A stretch of 64,000 bases of DNA from Candidatus Scalindua sp. (GCA_031316155.1 JALDRB010000006.1:124001-188000), one strand, 5' to 3'; shown: positions 42,422 through 51,968, counted from the stretch's first letter. Translations and numbers: made by a program. Notes: generated by a model from the sequence alone, not told the origin.

Positions 42422-42571
42422 TAAACTTAGGCGGGATTTACCAATTCAATGCAAATTGAGCAATTTACCTGTTGCATTGATTTTAATCAGTATTTCCTGA
42501 AAAGGCAACCCGGAACGGTTAATTCTAAACCCGTGACGGTGAATTCTTTGGTATATAGGGAGATTGTGTGA

Positions 42572-43416
42572 ATGATTGAGGAGTTAAGAAAAAAAGCTGA
42601 GGGACTCCTGAGGAGTAATACGGTAAGCGTTGTTTATGGTTATGGTGAAGGGAGTACACCGGAAAGAACAAGACCTCTATTTATTACTAAACCTGAAGAC
42701 GCACATAAATTAACGTGGAATAAGTACTGCGTCTATAACCTCACAACCTATCTTAAGAGGCAGGAAACCAGGAAACTTGGAAAACCGGCAGTTATAGTAA
42801 AGGGTGTGATGCAAAGACTATTATCGTTCTTATTAAGGAGAGCCAGATTAAGCGTGAAGACGTATATATTCTTGGTGTCACCTGTGATGGTGTAGGGGAT
42901 CCTCTGGCAACAAAGTGTAAGGCGTGTGATGTCCATACTCCCAGAATATACGATGATTTAGTAGGCGAAAAGATTGAAAACAAGCAACTCTCTTTTAACG
43001 AGAGATATGCGGAGCTGGATGAGCATGAAAAACTGTCAGAGAAGGAAAAATGGGAATTCTGGCAGAAACAGTTTGAAAAATGCATCAAGTGTTACGCATG
43101 CAGCAATATCTGCCCGCTCTGTTTCTGTGATAGATGCATTGTTGAGAAAAATCAACCGCAATGGATAGACCCGAGTGCACACGCACGCGGCAACCTCTCA
43201 TGGAATGTTACAAGGGCTTATCATTTAGCCGGTAGATGTATTAATTGTGAAGAGTGCCAGAGGGTGTGTCCGGCAGATATCCCCCTCAATCTCCTGAACA
43301 AAAAACTCGCCAAAGAGGCAGAGAAGAACTTTAATTACAGGCCGGGTTATAATATCGATGATGAACTCGCAATGTCTACATATAATACAAAGGACAACCA
43401 GGATTTTATCAAGTAG
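42572..43416 (+). pseudogene. flxC: FlxC-like 4Fe-4S subunit, interrupted by one frameshift
   Basis: The frame from 42572 (MIEELRKKAEGLLRSNTVSV) runs to KPAVIVKG and is then lost. Restoring one T in GGTGTG near 42807 gives GCDAKTIIVLIKESQIKRED and an open frame to 43416, together about 281 residues. The downstream part contains two 4Fe-4S motifs, CIKCYACSNICPLCFC (about 43081) and CINCEECQRVCPADIPL (about 43240), and VTCDGVGDPLATKCKACD. It resembles F420-hydrogenase beta-like and FlxC subunits, which relay electrons from the NADH-oxidising FlxA toward FlxD-HdrA. Every other operon gene is intact, so a sequencing error or translational recoding must be considered before calling it dead. Confidence 0.85.
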
Positions 43417-43489
43417 AGTAAATGCCTGCAAATTTTAACACTCTTTTTTTTCTATTATAAATTACTGAAAACTCTTATGGATTTGAGCC

Positions 43490-44518
43490 GTGGAAAAACG
43501 TTTATATAAAAAAGATTTTGGTTCCTTCATTACCAGTTTACAAGGACTGGGGTATAAAACTGTCGCTCCGAAAAAGGATAATAACCTTATCATGCTTGAC
43601 GAGATTCAGGGTGCAGATGAGATTTCCCTTGATCATGTTATTACCAATAACTCCATAAAAGAATTTTTCTTTCCGAAGACAGAGAAGGTATTATCTTATA
43701 GAATGGAGAAAAATAAGGTTGAAATAGAAGAGCCGGAAGGTTTTGCCGTCAAAGCCGTAATCTTCGGATCAAGGCCCTGTGATGCCTTCAGCCTGCCTGT
43801 CATGGACAAGGTCTTTAACTGGGACTGCAGCGACAAATTCTGGGTACAAAGGAGAGAGGCTATTACGATAGTGACTATTGCATGTGATAAATGTGATAGT
43901 TATTGCTTTTGTACTTCTGTAGGTCTGGCTCCTGATGCAAAACAGGGGAGTGACGTACTGCTTACCAAAATTTCTGATGATGAGTATGTGGTTGAAACGG
44001 TTACAGAAAAAGGAGAAAACCTGATAAAGGGATTGGAGGGAGTTTTTTCTGATTCTCCATCAGGGGTACCAGATCGGCAGGTTGCGACAGTTGAGAAAAA
44101 GTTTGCCATTGATAAGGTAAAGCCTTGGCTTGATGAAAATTTTGTACACAAAGTATGGACTGAATTTTCTTTGAAATGTATAGGTTGTGGGGCGTGTACA
44201 TTTGTATGTCCTACGTGCCATTGCTTTGATATAGTTGACGAGTGTACGATGACGAAGGGTGACAGGGTTAAGAATTGGGATGGTTGTCAGTTCAAGATGT
44301 TTACGATGCATACATCTGGGCATAATCCGAGATCAACACAAGGTGAAAGGTGGCGCCAGAGGATTATGCATAAGTTTAAGTATTATGTAGAAAAGTTTGA
44401 CAGTATTCTGTGTGTTGGCTGTGGAAGGTGTTCGCGTGTTTGCCCGGCAGATATGAATATTTCTGAAATGCTTGAAATCATTGCGACCGAAGCCAGTCAA
44501 CCGGGAAATAAGGATTAA
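43490..44518 (+). CDS. flxB: FlxB-like 4Fe-4S dicluster electron-transfer subunit
   Basis: A 342-residue iron-sulfur protein of the sulfhydrogenase-beta/FlxB type. GTG start at 43490 (MEKRLYKKDFGSFITSLQGL); the ribosome site is weak. It has two 4Fe-4S motifs, CIGCGACTFVCPTCHCFD (about 230) and CVGCGRCSRVCPADMNI (about 307). Additional conserved cysteines in RPCDAFSLP and in IACDKCDSYCFCTSVG (about 133-150) are typical of the family. It would relay electrons between FlxA flavin and the Hdr part. The stop is 2 bases from the flxA start, so the two are translationally coupled. Confidence 0.92.
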   Translation: MEKRLYKKDFGSFITSLQGLGYKTVAPKKDNNLIMLDEIQGADEISLDHVITNNSIKEFFFPKTEKVLSYRMEKNKVEIEEPEGFAVKAVIFGSRPCDAFSLPVMDKVFNWDCSDKFWVQRREAITIVTIACDKCDSYCFCTSVGLAPDAKQGSDVLLTKISDDEYVVETVTEKGENLIKGLEGVFSDSPSGVPDRQVATVEKKFAIDKVKPWLDENFVHKVWTEFSLKCIGCGACTFVCPTCHCFDIVDECTMTKGDRVKNWDGCQFKMFTMHTSGHNPRSTQGERWRQRIMHKFKYYVEKFDSILCVGCGRCSRVCPADMNISEMLEIIATEASQPGNKD

Positions 44519-44520
44519 AA

Positions 44521-45354
44521 ATGGATAATATATACAGACCTTATCTCATGAATATCAGTGACATGGTAGATGAGGCACCGGGTGTGAAAACATTCAGACT
44601 CAATTTCTCAAACGAAGATGAAGGTAAGAAATTTCAGTTTCAGGCAGGACAGTTTGCACTGTATTCTGTGTTTGGTTACGGTGAATGTACATTTTGCATT
44701 GCCTCATCTCCCACGAGAAAAGAATATATTGAATGTACCTTCAGGCAGGCTGGAAGGGTAACTAATGCATTAAGAGAGTTAAACATAGGTGATACATTAG
44801 GATTCAGAGGACCTTATGGAAATGTGTTTCCCATAGAAGAATGGGAAGGTAAAAACCTGGTATTCATTGCCGGAGGCATAGCCTTACCTCCATTACGATG
44901 TGTTATCTGGAACTGTCTTGATTTGCGTGATAAGTTTAAAGACGTTACCATTATTTACGGGGCGAAAACGGTTGCCGATCTTGTTTATAAACATGAACTG
45001 AAAGAATGGGATGCGAGGGATGACGTGAATCTGGTTACTACCGTTGATCCTGGTGGTGAGACACCGGATTGGACCGGTAAAGTGGGTTTTGTGCCTACGG
45101 TTGTGGAGCAGGCAGAACCTTCCAGCAGCAACACAATCGCAATTGTTTGTGGACCTCCTATAATGATAAAGTTTACGTTGCCAGTGCTTGAGAAACTCGG
45201 ATTTAAGCAAGATAAAGTGTATACTACACTGGAAAATAGAATGAAGTGCGGTTTAGGGAAGTGCGGTAGATGTAATATTGGATGTACTTATGTATGTAAG
45301 GAAGGCCCAGTCTTCACAGCAGAAGAAATCAGCAAAATGCCAGATGAATTTTAA
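44521..45354 (+). CDS. flxA: FlxA-like FAD/NAD(P)-binding oxidoreductase subunit
   Basis: A 277-residue ferredoxin-reductase-fold protein of the sulfhydrogenase-gamma/dihydroorotate-dehydrogenase-electron-transfer type. FAD domain: QFALYSVFGYGECTFCIASS and RQAGRVTNALRELNIGDTLG. NAD(P) domain: NLVFIAGGIALPPLRCVIWN and IAIVCGPPIMIKFTLPVLEK. A C-terminal 2Fe-2S binding patch has four cysteines in MKCGLGKCGRCNIGCTYVC. By homology with Desulfovibrio FlxA it oxidises NADH and feeds electrons to FlxB-FlxC-FlxD-HdrA. The last codons overlap the start of mobB by 11 bases. Confidence 0.92.
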   Translation: MDNIYRPYLMNISDMVDEAPGVKTFRLNFSNEDEGKKFQFQAGQFALYSVFGYGECTFCIASSPTRKEYIECTFRQAGRVTNALRELNIGDTLGFRGPYGNVFPIEEWEGKNLVFIAGGIALPPLRCVIWNCLDLRDKFKDVTIIYGAKTVADLVYKHELKEWDARDDVNLVTTVDPGGETPDWTGKVGFVPTVVEQAEPSSSNTIAIVCGPPIMIKFTLPVLEKLGFKQDKVYTTLENRMKCGLGKCGRCNIGCTYVCKEGPVFTAEEISKMPDEF

Positions 45355-45874
45355 AAATACTGCAGTCGTATCTATCATTGGAAAACAGAATGTTGGCAAG
45401 ACCACATTGATAAGAGCGCTCATACCGAGATTAAAGGAGAGAGGACACAAGGTTGGAACTTTTAAATATAATATTCGAAAACTGGAAATTGATCATCAGC
45501 ATAAGGATACTTATAAATATTTCCAATCGGGAGCGGATACGGTAGCCATTTCTTCACACGACGAGATTGCCATAATTAAGAGAGTTAACAGAGTACCTCA
45601 AATAGCTGAGGTTATTGAGAAGTATTTTAATGATGTAAGTATTGTGCTTGTAGAGGGATACAGGGAAGACAGTTTTCCAAAGATTAAGATTGTCGAACTT
45701 CAGGAAGTTCCTGGGATAGAAAAGGGTTCAAGTGACAGAGAATTAGTATTGTGTAAGGGGGATTCGAATAGTAGCCATTTTTCTGAGAGTGACGTAAACA
45801 AGACTACTGATTTTATAGAGAACATTATTTCCTCGAATAAGTATTATACAAAAAAACACTTGCAAAATGCTTAG
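45344..45874 (+). CDS. mobB: Molybdopterin-guanine dinucleotide biosynthesis adapter MobB
   Basis: A 176-residue P-loop GTPase that assists MobA in making the guanine dinucleotide form of molybdenum cofactor. Start at 45344 (MNFKNTAVVSIIGKQNVGKT), where the family begins; upstream Met codons lie inside flxA. Walker A GKQNVGKTTL; GHKVGTFKYN and DHQHKDTYKYFQSGADTVAI are MobB hallmarks (usually H-H-x-x-x-x-D, G-x-D-T-x-R). VLVEGYREDSFPKIKI is the typical switch. The 11-base overlap with flxA puts it in the hdr-flx operon. Its usual partner mobA is 17 kb away at 62727. Confidence 0.9.
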   Translation: MNFKNTAVVSIIGKQNVGKTTLIRALIPRLKERGHKVGTFKYNIRKLEIDHQHKDTYKYFQSGADTVAISSHDEIAIIKRVNRVPQIAEVIEKYFNDVSIVLVEGYREDSFPKIKIVELQEVPGIEKGSSDRELVLCKGDSNSSHFSESDVNKTTDFIENIISSNKYYTKKHLQNA

Positions 45875-45982
45875 GAATACTATATATAGATAAAACTAAA
45901 GCATGTGAAGCTATATATTGCATTTTCAGTTTTATCGTTTTTTCGTGTTCTTTAATCGTTTTTATGAAAGGTGGGTGTTAGT

Positions 45983-46324
45983 ATGAGCGCGGTGTTAGAA
46001 CAGTATTTCCAGCACGTTGTCGTAGACAAGATAAATGATCTAATTTCAAACCGCTTTAAAGAACTAAAGGTTGAACTTGATGCAAAATTTTACGAGTTTC
46101 GTTTGGATTTGGAAAGTTTAAAGAAAAACGTTTCGGATTCCGGACAGGAAATTTGCGAAAAAATGCAGGAAGAGCTGAAAGAGTTGTTGGCGGAAAATGG
46201 GAAAAAGGCTGTTGAAAGGAAGGAGCCTTCACCTGCAAAAAGTTCTGTTTCAACCAAAAAACCTGCCGGAGCGAAAAAGAAAATAGTAAAAAAAGCTCCT
46301 GCTAAAAAAGCGGCCACAAAATAG
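45983..46324 (+). CDS. Coiled-coil protein with Lys/Ala/Pro-rich histone-like tail
   Basis: About 113 residues from the ATG at 45983, which has GAAAGGTGGG at a good distance; a GTG at 45971 is possible. The N-terminal two thirds is charged, helical and heptad-like (VVDKINDLISNRFKELKVEL, LESLKKNVSDSGQEICEKMQ). From about residue 70 the chain becomes Lys/Ala/Pro/Ser repeats (PAKSSVSTKKPAGAKKKIVK, KAPAKKAATK), like bacterial histone-H1-type tails. That suggests nucleic-acid or polyanion binding. Family not recognised. Solitary, 108 bases after mobB. Confidence 0.7.
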   Translation: MSAVLEQYFQHVVVDKINDLISNRFKELKVELDAKFYEFRLDLESLKKNVSDSGQEICEKMQEELKELLAENGKKAVERKEPSPAKSSVSTKKPAGAKKKIVKKAPAKKAATK

Positions 46325-47207
46325 ATTTAGTATTACGATCTAAAATGAGTAATTTAAACAACCATATCTTTAAGTTCCCATGTTATTGGGAATTTACCAT
46401 GCCAAAAAAGCATAAGGGGCATAAGGAAGTGTTTGGCACCATTGCGATCAATCCATATGTCCTGTTTTAATCATCTTATTTTCATTACATAGCACTCTAC
46501 TACTTATAGAAAGAGTCGCTTCTTGTTTGTTTATCACTACGATTTAAATCATCAGAAATTTCCTGGTATATTATCTGTTTATCTTTATATCACGTATATC
46601 AAAATCGACTTTATACTGTTGTGACTGGACACCTCCCTTTTTCCAGATGTTCAGAGATTATTGACAATCTCTAGTCATATTTTTTAATAATGCAACTCAA
46701 TTCGCAATCACACATCACGAGCGTTCTTAATCAATATTATTGATCATTGATCTATCGAATCTTTTTTCAATAATTTCATACACTCATTTTCCATTCAAAA
46801 AAAGTAAGAAAATGTCGTCTTCGAGACTAAATACTCTTCTTCATGTGCATGTTGTAATTATTGCAATAAACAGTTGTATTCTTTTGCCGATAATGTTTTT
46901 TACGGAGAACGTACGTATTTTGTTTGCAAGCATGTTATCAATCTGATAAGCGGCAATGCTGGTTTACCTCAATTCTATCCAATCATAGCAAGCAGACCAA
47001 ATGTAAGTTCATGATATCGTAGAACATGAGCTCGTATTCTCCAGAAAGAAACGGGTAAATCAACAAGGTTTTAGCATGATTTCAAAGTTTTCATTGAATC
47101 ATTTTCTTCTCTCATTTGAACATGAATTATGGTGGGCAAGATCGGAAAATTTTAATTTTCTTAACAGTGATGAAGAGCTTATTAATGTGTATATTTATTA
47201 AAAGTAT
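46325..47207. other. 880-base non-coding stretch
   Basis: No convincing gene; a 68-codon frame at 46740-46946 lacks motifs and a ribosome site. Small hairpins are visible: TTCCCA...TGGGAA near 46375-46392, and AGAGATT (46653-46659) with AATCTCT (46666-46672) followed by a T-rich run, perhaps a weak terminator. The sequence is very AT-rich, and the promoter of the pilus operon should lie in its last part. Confidence 0.5.
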
Positions 47208-48902
47208 ATGATGATTTCACCAAAAACACTAGGACAAATACTCAGAGAAAAAGGAGTTATCACTGATGAGCAGTTAAAAAAAGCTGTAGTTCTGAAAGAC
47301 ACTATGTCGATTAGGTTGGATGAGGCAATAATGAAATTAGGTTTTTTGGGGTCAGAAGATATTTTACATGGTTTTGCTGAACAATTTGATTTAAAAATCG
47401 TTAATCCCTTGGATATTTTAATTCCCGATACTGTTATCCATGCTGTGCCAAAAGAGATCGCAAAAAAATATCACATCATTCCTATTGACAAACAAAACGG
47501 TTTGCTTACGGTTGCCATAACAAATCCGCTCGATTTGAGTATATCAGATGATTTGCGTTTTACTCTGAATACTGAAGTTGAGTGCGTGCTTTCCACACAT
47601 GAAAAGATAGAAAAAGCAATCAAGAAGTATTACGACAAGGAAGAAGAAATTGCTTTCGAGGGTTTTTACGAAGGATTGACAGAGACAACCACCGAATCTC
47701 CAAAACTGTATCAGTACTTTAAAGGTGTTGAGAAAAAAGCTGATTCACCAATTGTTAAACTTGTCAGCTCTATAGTCAATGAAGCAATTAAGGCGAGAGC
47801 GAGTGATATTCACATTGAACCCTTACCAAATCGAGTTCGCATACGATGCAGAGTAGACGGTGTATGTCAAGAGACTCATTCTATACCAAAGAATTTGCAT
47901 GAGGCGCAAGTATCAAGGATAAAAATACTTGCAGATATGGATATTACCGAAAAAAGGAAGCCTCTCGATGGCAGAATCAATCTGGAAATTGATGGAAGGC
48001 CCATAGACGTACGTGTGAGTACCATACCGACAACCAGTGGAGAAAGCGTTGTAATGAGGTTGCTGGAAAAATCTTCTGCTCTGAAGAAACTGAAAAGCAT
48101 GGGATTTTCAGAGAGTAATTACAATAATTTCAAAAAAATATTAAAGGTTCCAAATGGTATCATATTGATAACAGGGCCTACAGGTAGTGGTAAATCAACG
48201 ACACTTTATACAGCTCTTAATGAAATTAATGATATAGAAAGAAAGATAATTACCGTAGAAGATCCTATAGAATATACACTTCCAGGAATTAACCAGTGTG
48301 AAGTAAATGCTAATATCGGTTTAACATTCCCTCATGTACTTCGTACCATTCTCCGTCAGGATCCGAATGTAATAGTTATAGGGGAGATCCGTGATGATGA
48401 AACTGCGGAGATTGCAGTTTCGGCAGCATTAACAGGCCACCTCGTAATTAGTACTCTGCATACAAATGATGCACCATCTGCTATAACCAGACTTACCGAC
48501 ATGGGAATAAAGCCATTTTTGATATCATCGTCTATTCATGCAGTGGCAGCCCAGCGTCTGATTAGAGTTATCTGTCAGAAATGTAAGGTCCCATACAAAA
48601 TAGAGGAAGAGTATTTAACTACATTAGGTCTGGATATCAATGATTTTGGAATTACTGAGTTTTATCGGGGAAGTGGTTGTGATCATTGCAACAGAACCGG
48701 TTACTATGGCAGAACCGTTATTCTGGAACTTATGTGTATAACACCGGAATTAAGAGATGCGATATATAGAAAAGTAACGATAGATGAACTAAGAAAAATA
48801 GCACGTTCAAATGGGATGGTTACTTTAATGGAAGATGGATTAAGACTGGTTAGTGCTCACATCACAACACTGGAAGAAATAATGAGGGTATCTATCAATT
48901 AG
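47208..48902 (+). CDS. Type IV pilus/type II secretion ATPase (GspE/PilB family), first copy
   Basis: A 564-residue hexameric ATPase driving pilus or pseudopilus assembly at the inner membrane. The N-terminal MshEN/T2SSE-N domain (1-150) opens TLGQILREKGVITDEQLKKA and then RLDEAIMKLGFLGSEDILHG. It resembles the paired 24-residue c-di-GMP motif of MshE, with substitutions (T for R in the first unit, D for G in the second). ATPase core: SDIHIEP, Walker A TGPTGSGKSTTLY (about 323), VIVIGEIRDDETAEIA (Walker B), GHLVISTLHTNDAPSA (His box). Zn tetracysteine: CQKCK...CDHCNRTGYYGR. Alternative Met at codon 2. The second ATPase follows after 12 bases. Confidence 0.93.
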   Translation: MMISPKTLGQILREKGVITDEQLKKAVVLKDTMSIRLDEAIMKLGFLGSEDILHGFAEQFDLKIVNPLDILIPDTVIHAVPKEIAKKYHIIPIDKQNGLLTVAITNPLDLSISDDLRFTLNTEVECVLSTHEKIEKAIKKYYDKEEEIAFEGFYEGLTETTTESPKLYQYFKGVEKKADSPIVKLVSSIVNEAIKARASDIHIEPLPNRVRIRCRVDGVCQETHSIPKNLHEAQVSRIKILADMDITEKRKPLDGRINLEIDGRPIDVRVSTIPTTSGESVVMRLLEKSSALKKLKSMGFSESNYNNFKKILKVPNGIILITGPTGSGKSTTLYTALNEINDIERKIITVEDPIEYTLPGINQCEVNANIGLTFPHVLRTILRQDPNVIVIGEIRDDETAEIAVSAALTGHLVISTLHTNDAPSAITRLTDMGIKPFLISSSIHAVAAQRLIRVICQKCKVPYKIEEEYLTTLGLDINDFGITEFYRGSGCDHCNRTGYYGRTVILELMCITPELRDAIYRKVTIDELRKIARSNGMVTLMEDGLRLVSAHITTLEEIMRVSIN

Positions 48903-48914
48903 GGAAATTGCAGA

Positions 48915-50633
48915 ATGATAACAACAAAAGCGCAAAGAAAACTTTTTGGCAATATATTGATAGAAAAGAACCTGGTGAATGAAGACCAATTAGATGAAGC
49001 GCTCGAAATTCAGAAAATAAACGGTAAGGGTTTGGGAAATATTCTGGTTGACCTTGGTTATACCACAGATGATCTGATAACGGAAGCTTTAGGAAAATAC
49101 CTGGATATGGAGGTCGTCAGCCTGGAAGATATTGATATTAAACCAGATGTATTAAAAAAAATTTCACCCTCAATTGCCAAACTTTATCGGGTTATTCCGA
49201 TAGCCTATAGTGAATCTACCATTACCGTAGCACAGGAGTATGCTCTAAACATAGAGCAGATAGATATCCTCAGGTTTTTGCTGCAACACAAAATTAAACC
49301 TGTAATGGCACCAAAAGATGAAGTAGCAAATGCCCTGGAAAAGTACTATCCAGGTAATTTCGAGTCTGTAGAGGATTTGCTTGGGAATTTTCAATCGGAT
49401 GCTTCTCAGGTTGAGTCTAAAGATAACCGGGAAATTATCGATATAGACCAGCTAAAAAAACTGGCTGAAGATGCACCCGTAAAAACTTTCGTTAGTATGA
49501 TACTTTTACAAGCGATTATTGACAAAGCAAGTGATATTCATTTGGAATCTTTTGAAAAGAAATTCAGAGTACGGTACAGAATCGATGGGTTACTCGCTGA
49601 AAAGATACCAGTACCCGTTCAATTCAAAAACGGTATCATCTCAAGAATCAAGGTTTTGTCACAGATGGACATAGCGGAGAGAAGGTTACCCCAGGACGGA
49701 CGCATAATGATAAACATCAGGGGGCATTCCGTTGATATTCGAGTCTCCACTTTGCCTACAAAATATGGAGAAAGCATTGTCTTGAGGATACTTGATAAAA
49801 GTGCAACTTCACTAAACTTAAACCAATTGGGGATGGTTCCCGATGATGTTCGAACGATTCAGCAGTTGATGAAAAAGCCAAATGGCATCATCTTGATTAC
49901 GGGGCCCACGGGATCAGGAAAGACAACGACATTGTATTCGGCTCTTGATTATGTAAATGAACCCGGTGTAAAAATTATTACAACTGAAGACCCGGTTGAA
50001 TACGATATCGATGGTATTATGCAGATACAGATTAATTCTGAAATAGGGGTGACATTTGCAAAAAGTCTTCGGGCTATTTTAAGACAAGACCCGGACATAA
50101 TTTTGATTGGAGAGATTAGAGACCTGGAAACATTGGAAACGGCTATACAGGCATCGTTAACAGGACATCTGGTACTGAGTACGTTACATACAAATGATGC
50201 TCCATCAACGATAACAAGGTTAATAGATATGGATGTTAAACCGTATTTGATTACTGCATCCCTTGTAGCCGTTATCAGTCAACGATTAGTGAGGAAGATA
50301 TGTACAGAATGCAGGGAAGAATTCATACCGAGTAAGAATGTTGTTGATGATCTCAAGATTGCCGAATCCGAGTTAAAGGGCAAACATTTTTTCAAAGGAA
50401 AAGGTTGTCGTAACTGTAACAGTACTGGTTATAAAGGAAGAATGTCAATTCTTGAAATAATGGTAATAGATGAAGAAATTCGTGCCGATATAATTAAGCA
50501 GTCATCTTCTGAGGTTTTGAGGGAAAAGGCCAGAAAAAAAGGTATGAATACCTTAAGAGAAGCGGGTTTGAACGCGGCATATAACGGGTTGACAACATTA
50601 GAAGAGGTTGTTAGGGAAACATGCTGTGTATAG
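48915..50633 (+). CDS. Type IV pilus/type II secretion ATPase (GspE/PilB family), second copy
   Basis: A 572-residue paralogue of the preceding gene. N-terminal MshEN-like domain: KLFGNILIEKNLVNEDQLDE and GLGNILVDLGYTTDDLITEA. Core: SDIHLESFEKKFRVRYRIDG, Walker A TGPTGSGKTTTLY (about 330), DIILIGEIRDLETLETA, GHLVLSTLHTNDAPSTITRL. Zn site CTECREEF...CRNCNSTGYKGR. C-terminal RKKGMNTLREAGL. Two complete assembly ATPases in tandem is less common than one plus a PilT retraction ATPase; neither has PilT features, so both look like extension motors. Confidence 0.93.
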   Translation: MITTKAQRKLFGNILIEKNLVNEDQLDEALEIQKINGKGLGNILVDLGYTTDDLITEALGKYLDMEVVSLEDIDIKPDVLKKISPSIAKLYRVIPIAYSESTITVAQEYALNIEQIDILRFLLQHKIKPVMAPKDEVANALEKYYPGNFESVEDLLGNFQSDASQVESKDNREIIDIDQLKKLAEDAPVKTFVSMILLQAIIDKASDIHLESFEKKFRVRYRIDGLLAEKIPVPVQFKNGIISRIKVLSQMDIAERRLPQDGRIMINIRGHSVDIRVSTLPTKYGESIVLRILDKSATSLNLNQLGMVPDDVRTIQQLMKKPNGIILITGPTGSGKTTTLYSALDYVNEPGVKIITTEDPVEYDIDGIMQIQINSEIGVTFAKSLRAILRQDPDIILIGEIRDLETLETAIQASLTGHLVLSTLHTNDAPSTITRLIDMDVKPYLITASLVAVISQRLVRKICTECREEFIPSKNVVDDLKIAESELKGKHFFKGKGCRNCNSTGYKGRMSILEIMVIDEEIRADIIKQSSSEVLREKARKKGMNTLREAGLNAAYNGLTTLEEVVRETCCV

Positions 50634-50723
50634 GAGGTTTAATTGTAACTCTTGCAGTAACTGATTTACGTTGAATGTATTCTTCCAAAAAAATATTTGC
50701 AACTTTTTTTCAGGTGAAAGAAA

Positions 50724-51968
50724 ATGACAACATTTAAATTTGAAGCCGTAAACAAAGAGGGTAAGGTTATTAAAGATCTGATTGAGGCAGTATCTGTTGA
50801 CGAAGCAAGCGAAAAAATCCGTAGTAAAGATTTTTTCCCGACACGCATAAGAGAAAAAAAGTGTAGAGGGAAAACAAATACCAGGGCAACAAAAGAAAAA
50901 AAAGGTACCCTCTCTTTCGACATCTCAATTGGTAGGGTAAAGGCAAAACTCGTAACTACCTTCACAAGACAACTTTCAACTCTTCTGAATGCTGGAGTAA
51001 CAATCGTACAAAGTTTGACTATTCTCGAATCGCAGATGAAAAAAGGATTATTCAAAAAAATACTTGGTCAAACGATAGCAGATATTCAGAGCGGCGATAC
51101 ACTCTCTGGTGCCATGGCAAAACACCCGAAGGCCTTCGACAGGCTCTATGTAAACATAATTAATGCTGGAGAGGTGGGCGGCGCACTTGATTTAATATTG
51201 ACAAGGCTTGCAAATTACCGGGAAAAGATGCAAAGACTGAAACAGAAAATCATAGGTTCCATGACATACCCTGTAGCAGTTGTGATTATTGCCTGCGCAA
51301 TATTGTCTGGAATATTGATGTTTATTATTCCTCAATTTTCAAAGATGTTTGATGAGATGGAAGTATCGCTTCCATTGATCACATTAGGCTTGGTAAATGT
51401 CAGCAACTTTATGGTTACCCATTGGTATACAATATTTGGAATTCCGGTTGCTCTCTTTATTATGTATAAACTGATTGGAAAGATTAAACCATGCAGGCTG
51501 TTAATAGACAAATTGAAATTCAAGGTGCCCGTCTTTGGAAATCTTATAAATAAGTCGGTTGTGTCCAAATTTGTCAGAACCCTTGCTACCTTAACTTCCA
51601 GTGGTGTACCAATTTTAGAGTCGTTGAAGAATGTGAAAGAGGTTAGTGGAAATCTGGCAATGACCAGGGCAATAGAAAAAATACATGACAGTGTCCGCGA
51701 AGGCGAAAGTATTGCCAAACCACTTCGCGAATCGAAGATATGCGACTCAATAGTAGTAAATATGATTGAAATAGGAGAGCAATCCGGAGAACTTGATAAA
51801 ATGCTTGAGAAAGTTGCCGATAATTATGATGCTGAAATTGACAGCGCGGTTGAGGCTATGATAAGTTTGATAGAACCGATAATGATCGTTTTCTTAGGTG
51901 GTGCAGTTGGAACGATAGTTGTAGCCCTCTTCATGCCACTCATAAAACTCATGGATGCTTTAGGTTAA
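50724..51968 (+). CDS. Inner-membrane platform protein (GspF/PilC family)
   Basis: A 414-residue polytopic platform that pairs with the assembly ATPase. The short N-terminal region MTTFKFEAVNKEGKVIKDLI is family-typical. Two GspF domains: first TFTRQLSTLLNAGVTIVQSL (about 75-95) and second FVRTLATLTSSGVPILESLK (about 285-305). Three membrane segments: YPVAVVIIACAILSGILMFI (about 190-210), a second near WYTIFGIPVALFIMYKLIGK, and LIEPIMIVFLGGAVGTIVVA at the C-terminus. Third gene of the operon, 90 bases after the second ATPase. Confidence 0.93.
   Translation: MTTFKFEAVNKEGKVIKDLIEAVSVDEASEKIRSKDFFPTRIREKKCRGKTNTRATKEKKGTLSFDISIGRVKAKLVTTFTRQLSTLLNAGVTIVQSLTILESQMKKGLFKKILGQTIADIQSGDTLSGAMAKHPKAFDRLYVNIINAGEVGGALDLILTRLANYREKMQRLKQKIIGSMTYPVAVVIIACAILSGILMFIIPQFSKMFDEMEVSLPLITLGLVNVSNFMVTHWYTIFGIPVALFIMYKLIGKIKPCRLLIDKLKFKVPVFGNLINKSVVSKFVRTLATLTSSGVPILESLKNVKEVSGNLAMTRAIEKIHDSVREGESIAKPLRESKICDSIVVNMIEIGEQSGELDKMLEKVADNYDAEIDSAVEAMISLIEPIMIVFLGGAVGTIVVALFMPLIKLMDALG

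Noticed and set aside
46740-46946. Open frame of 68 codons before the pilus operon
   Set aside because: No ribosome site or motif; AT-rich spacer.
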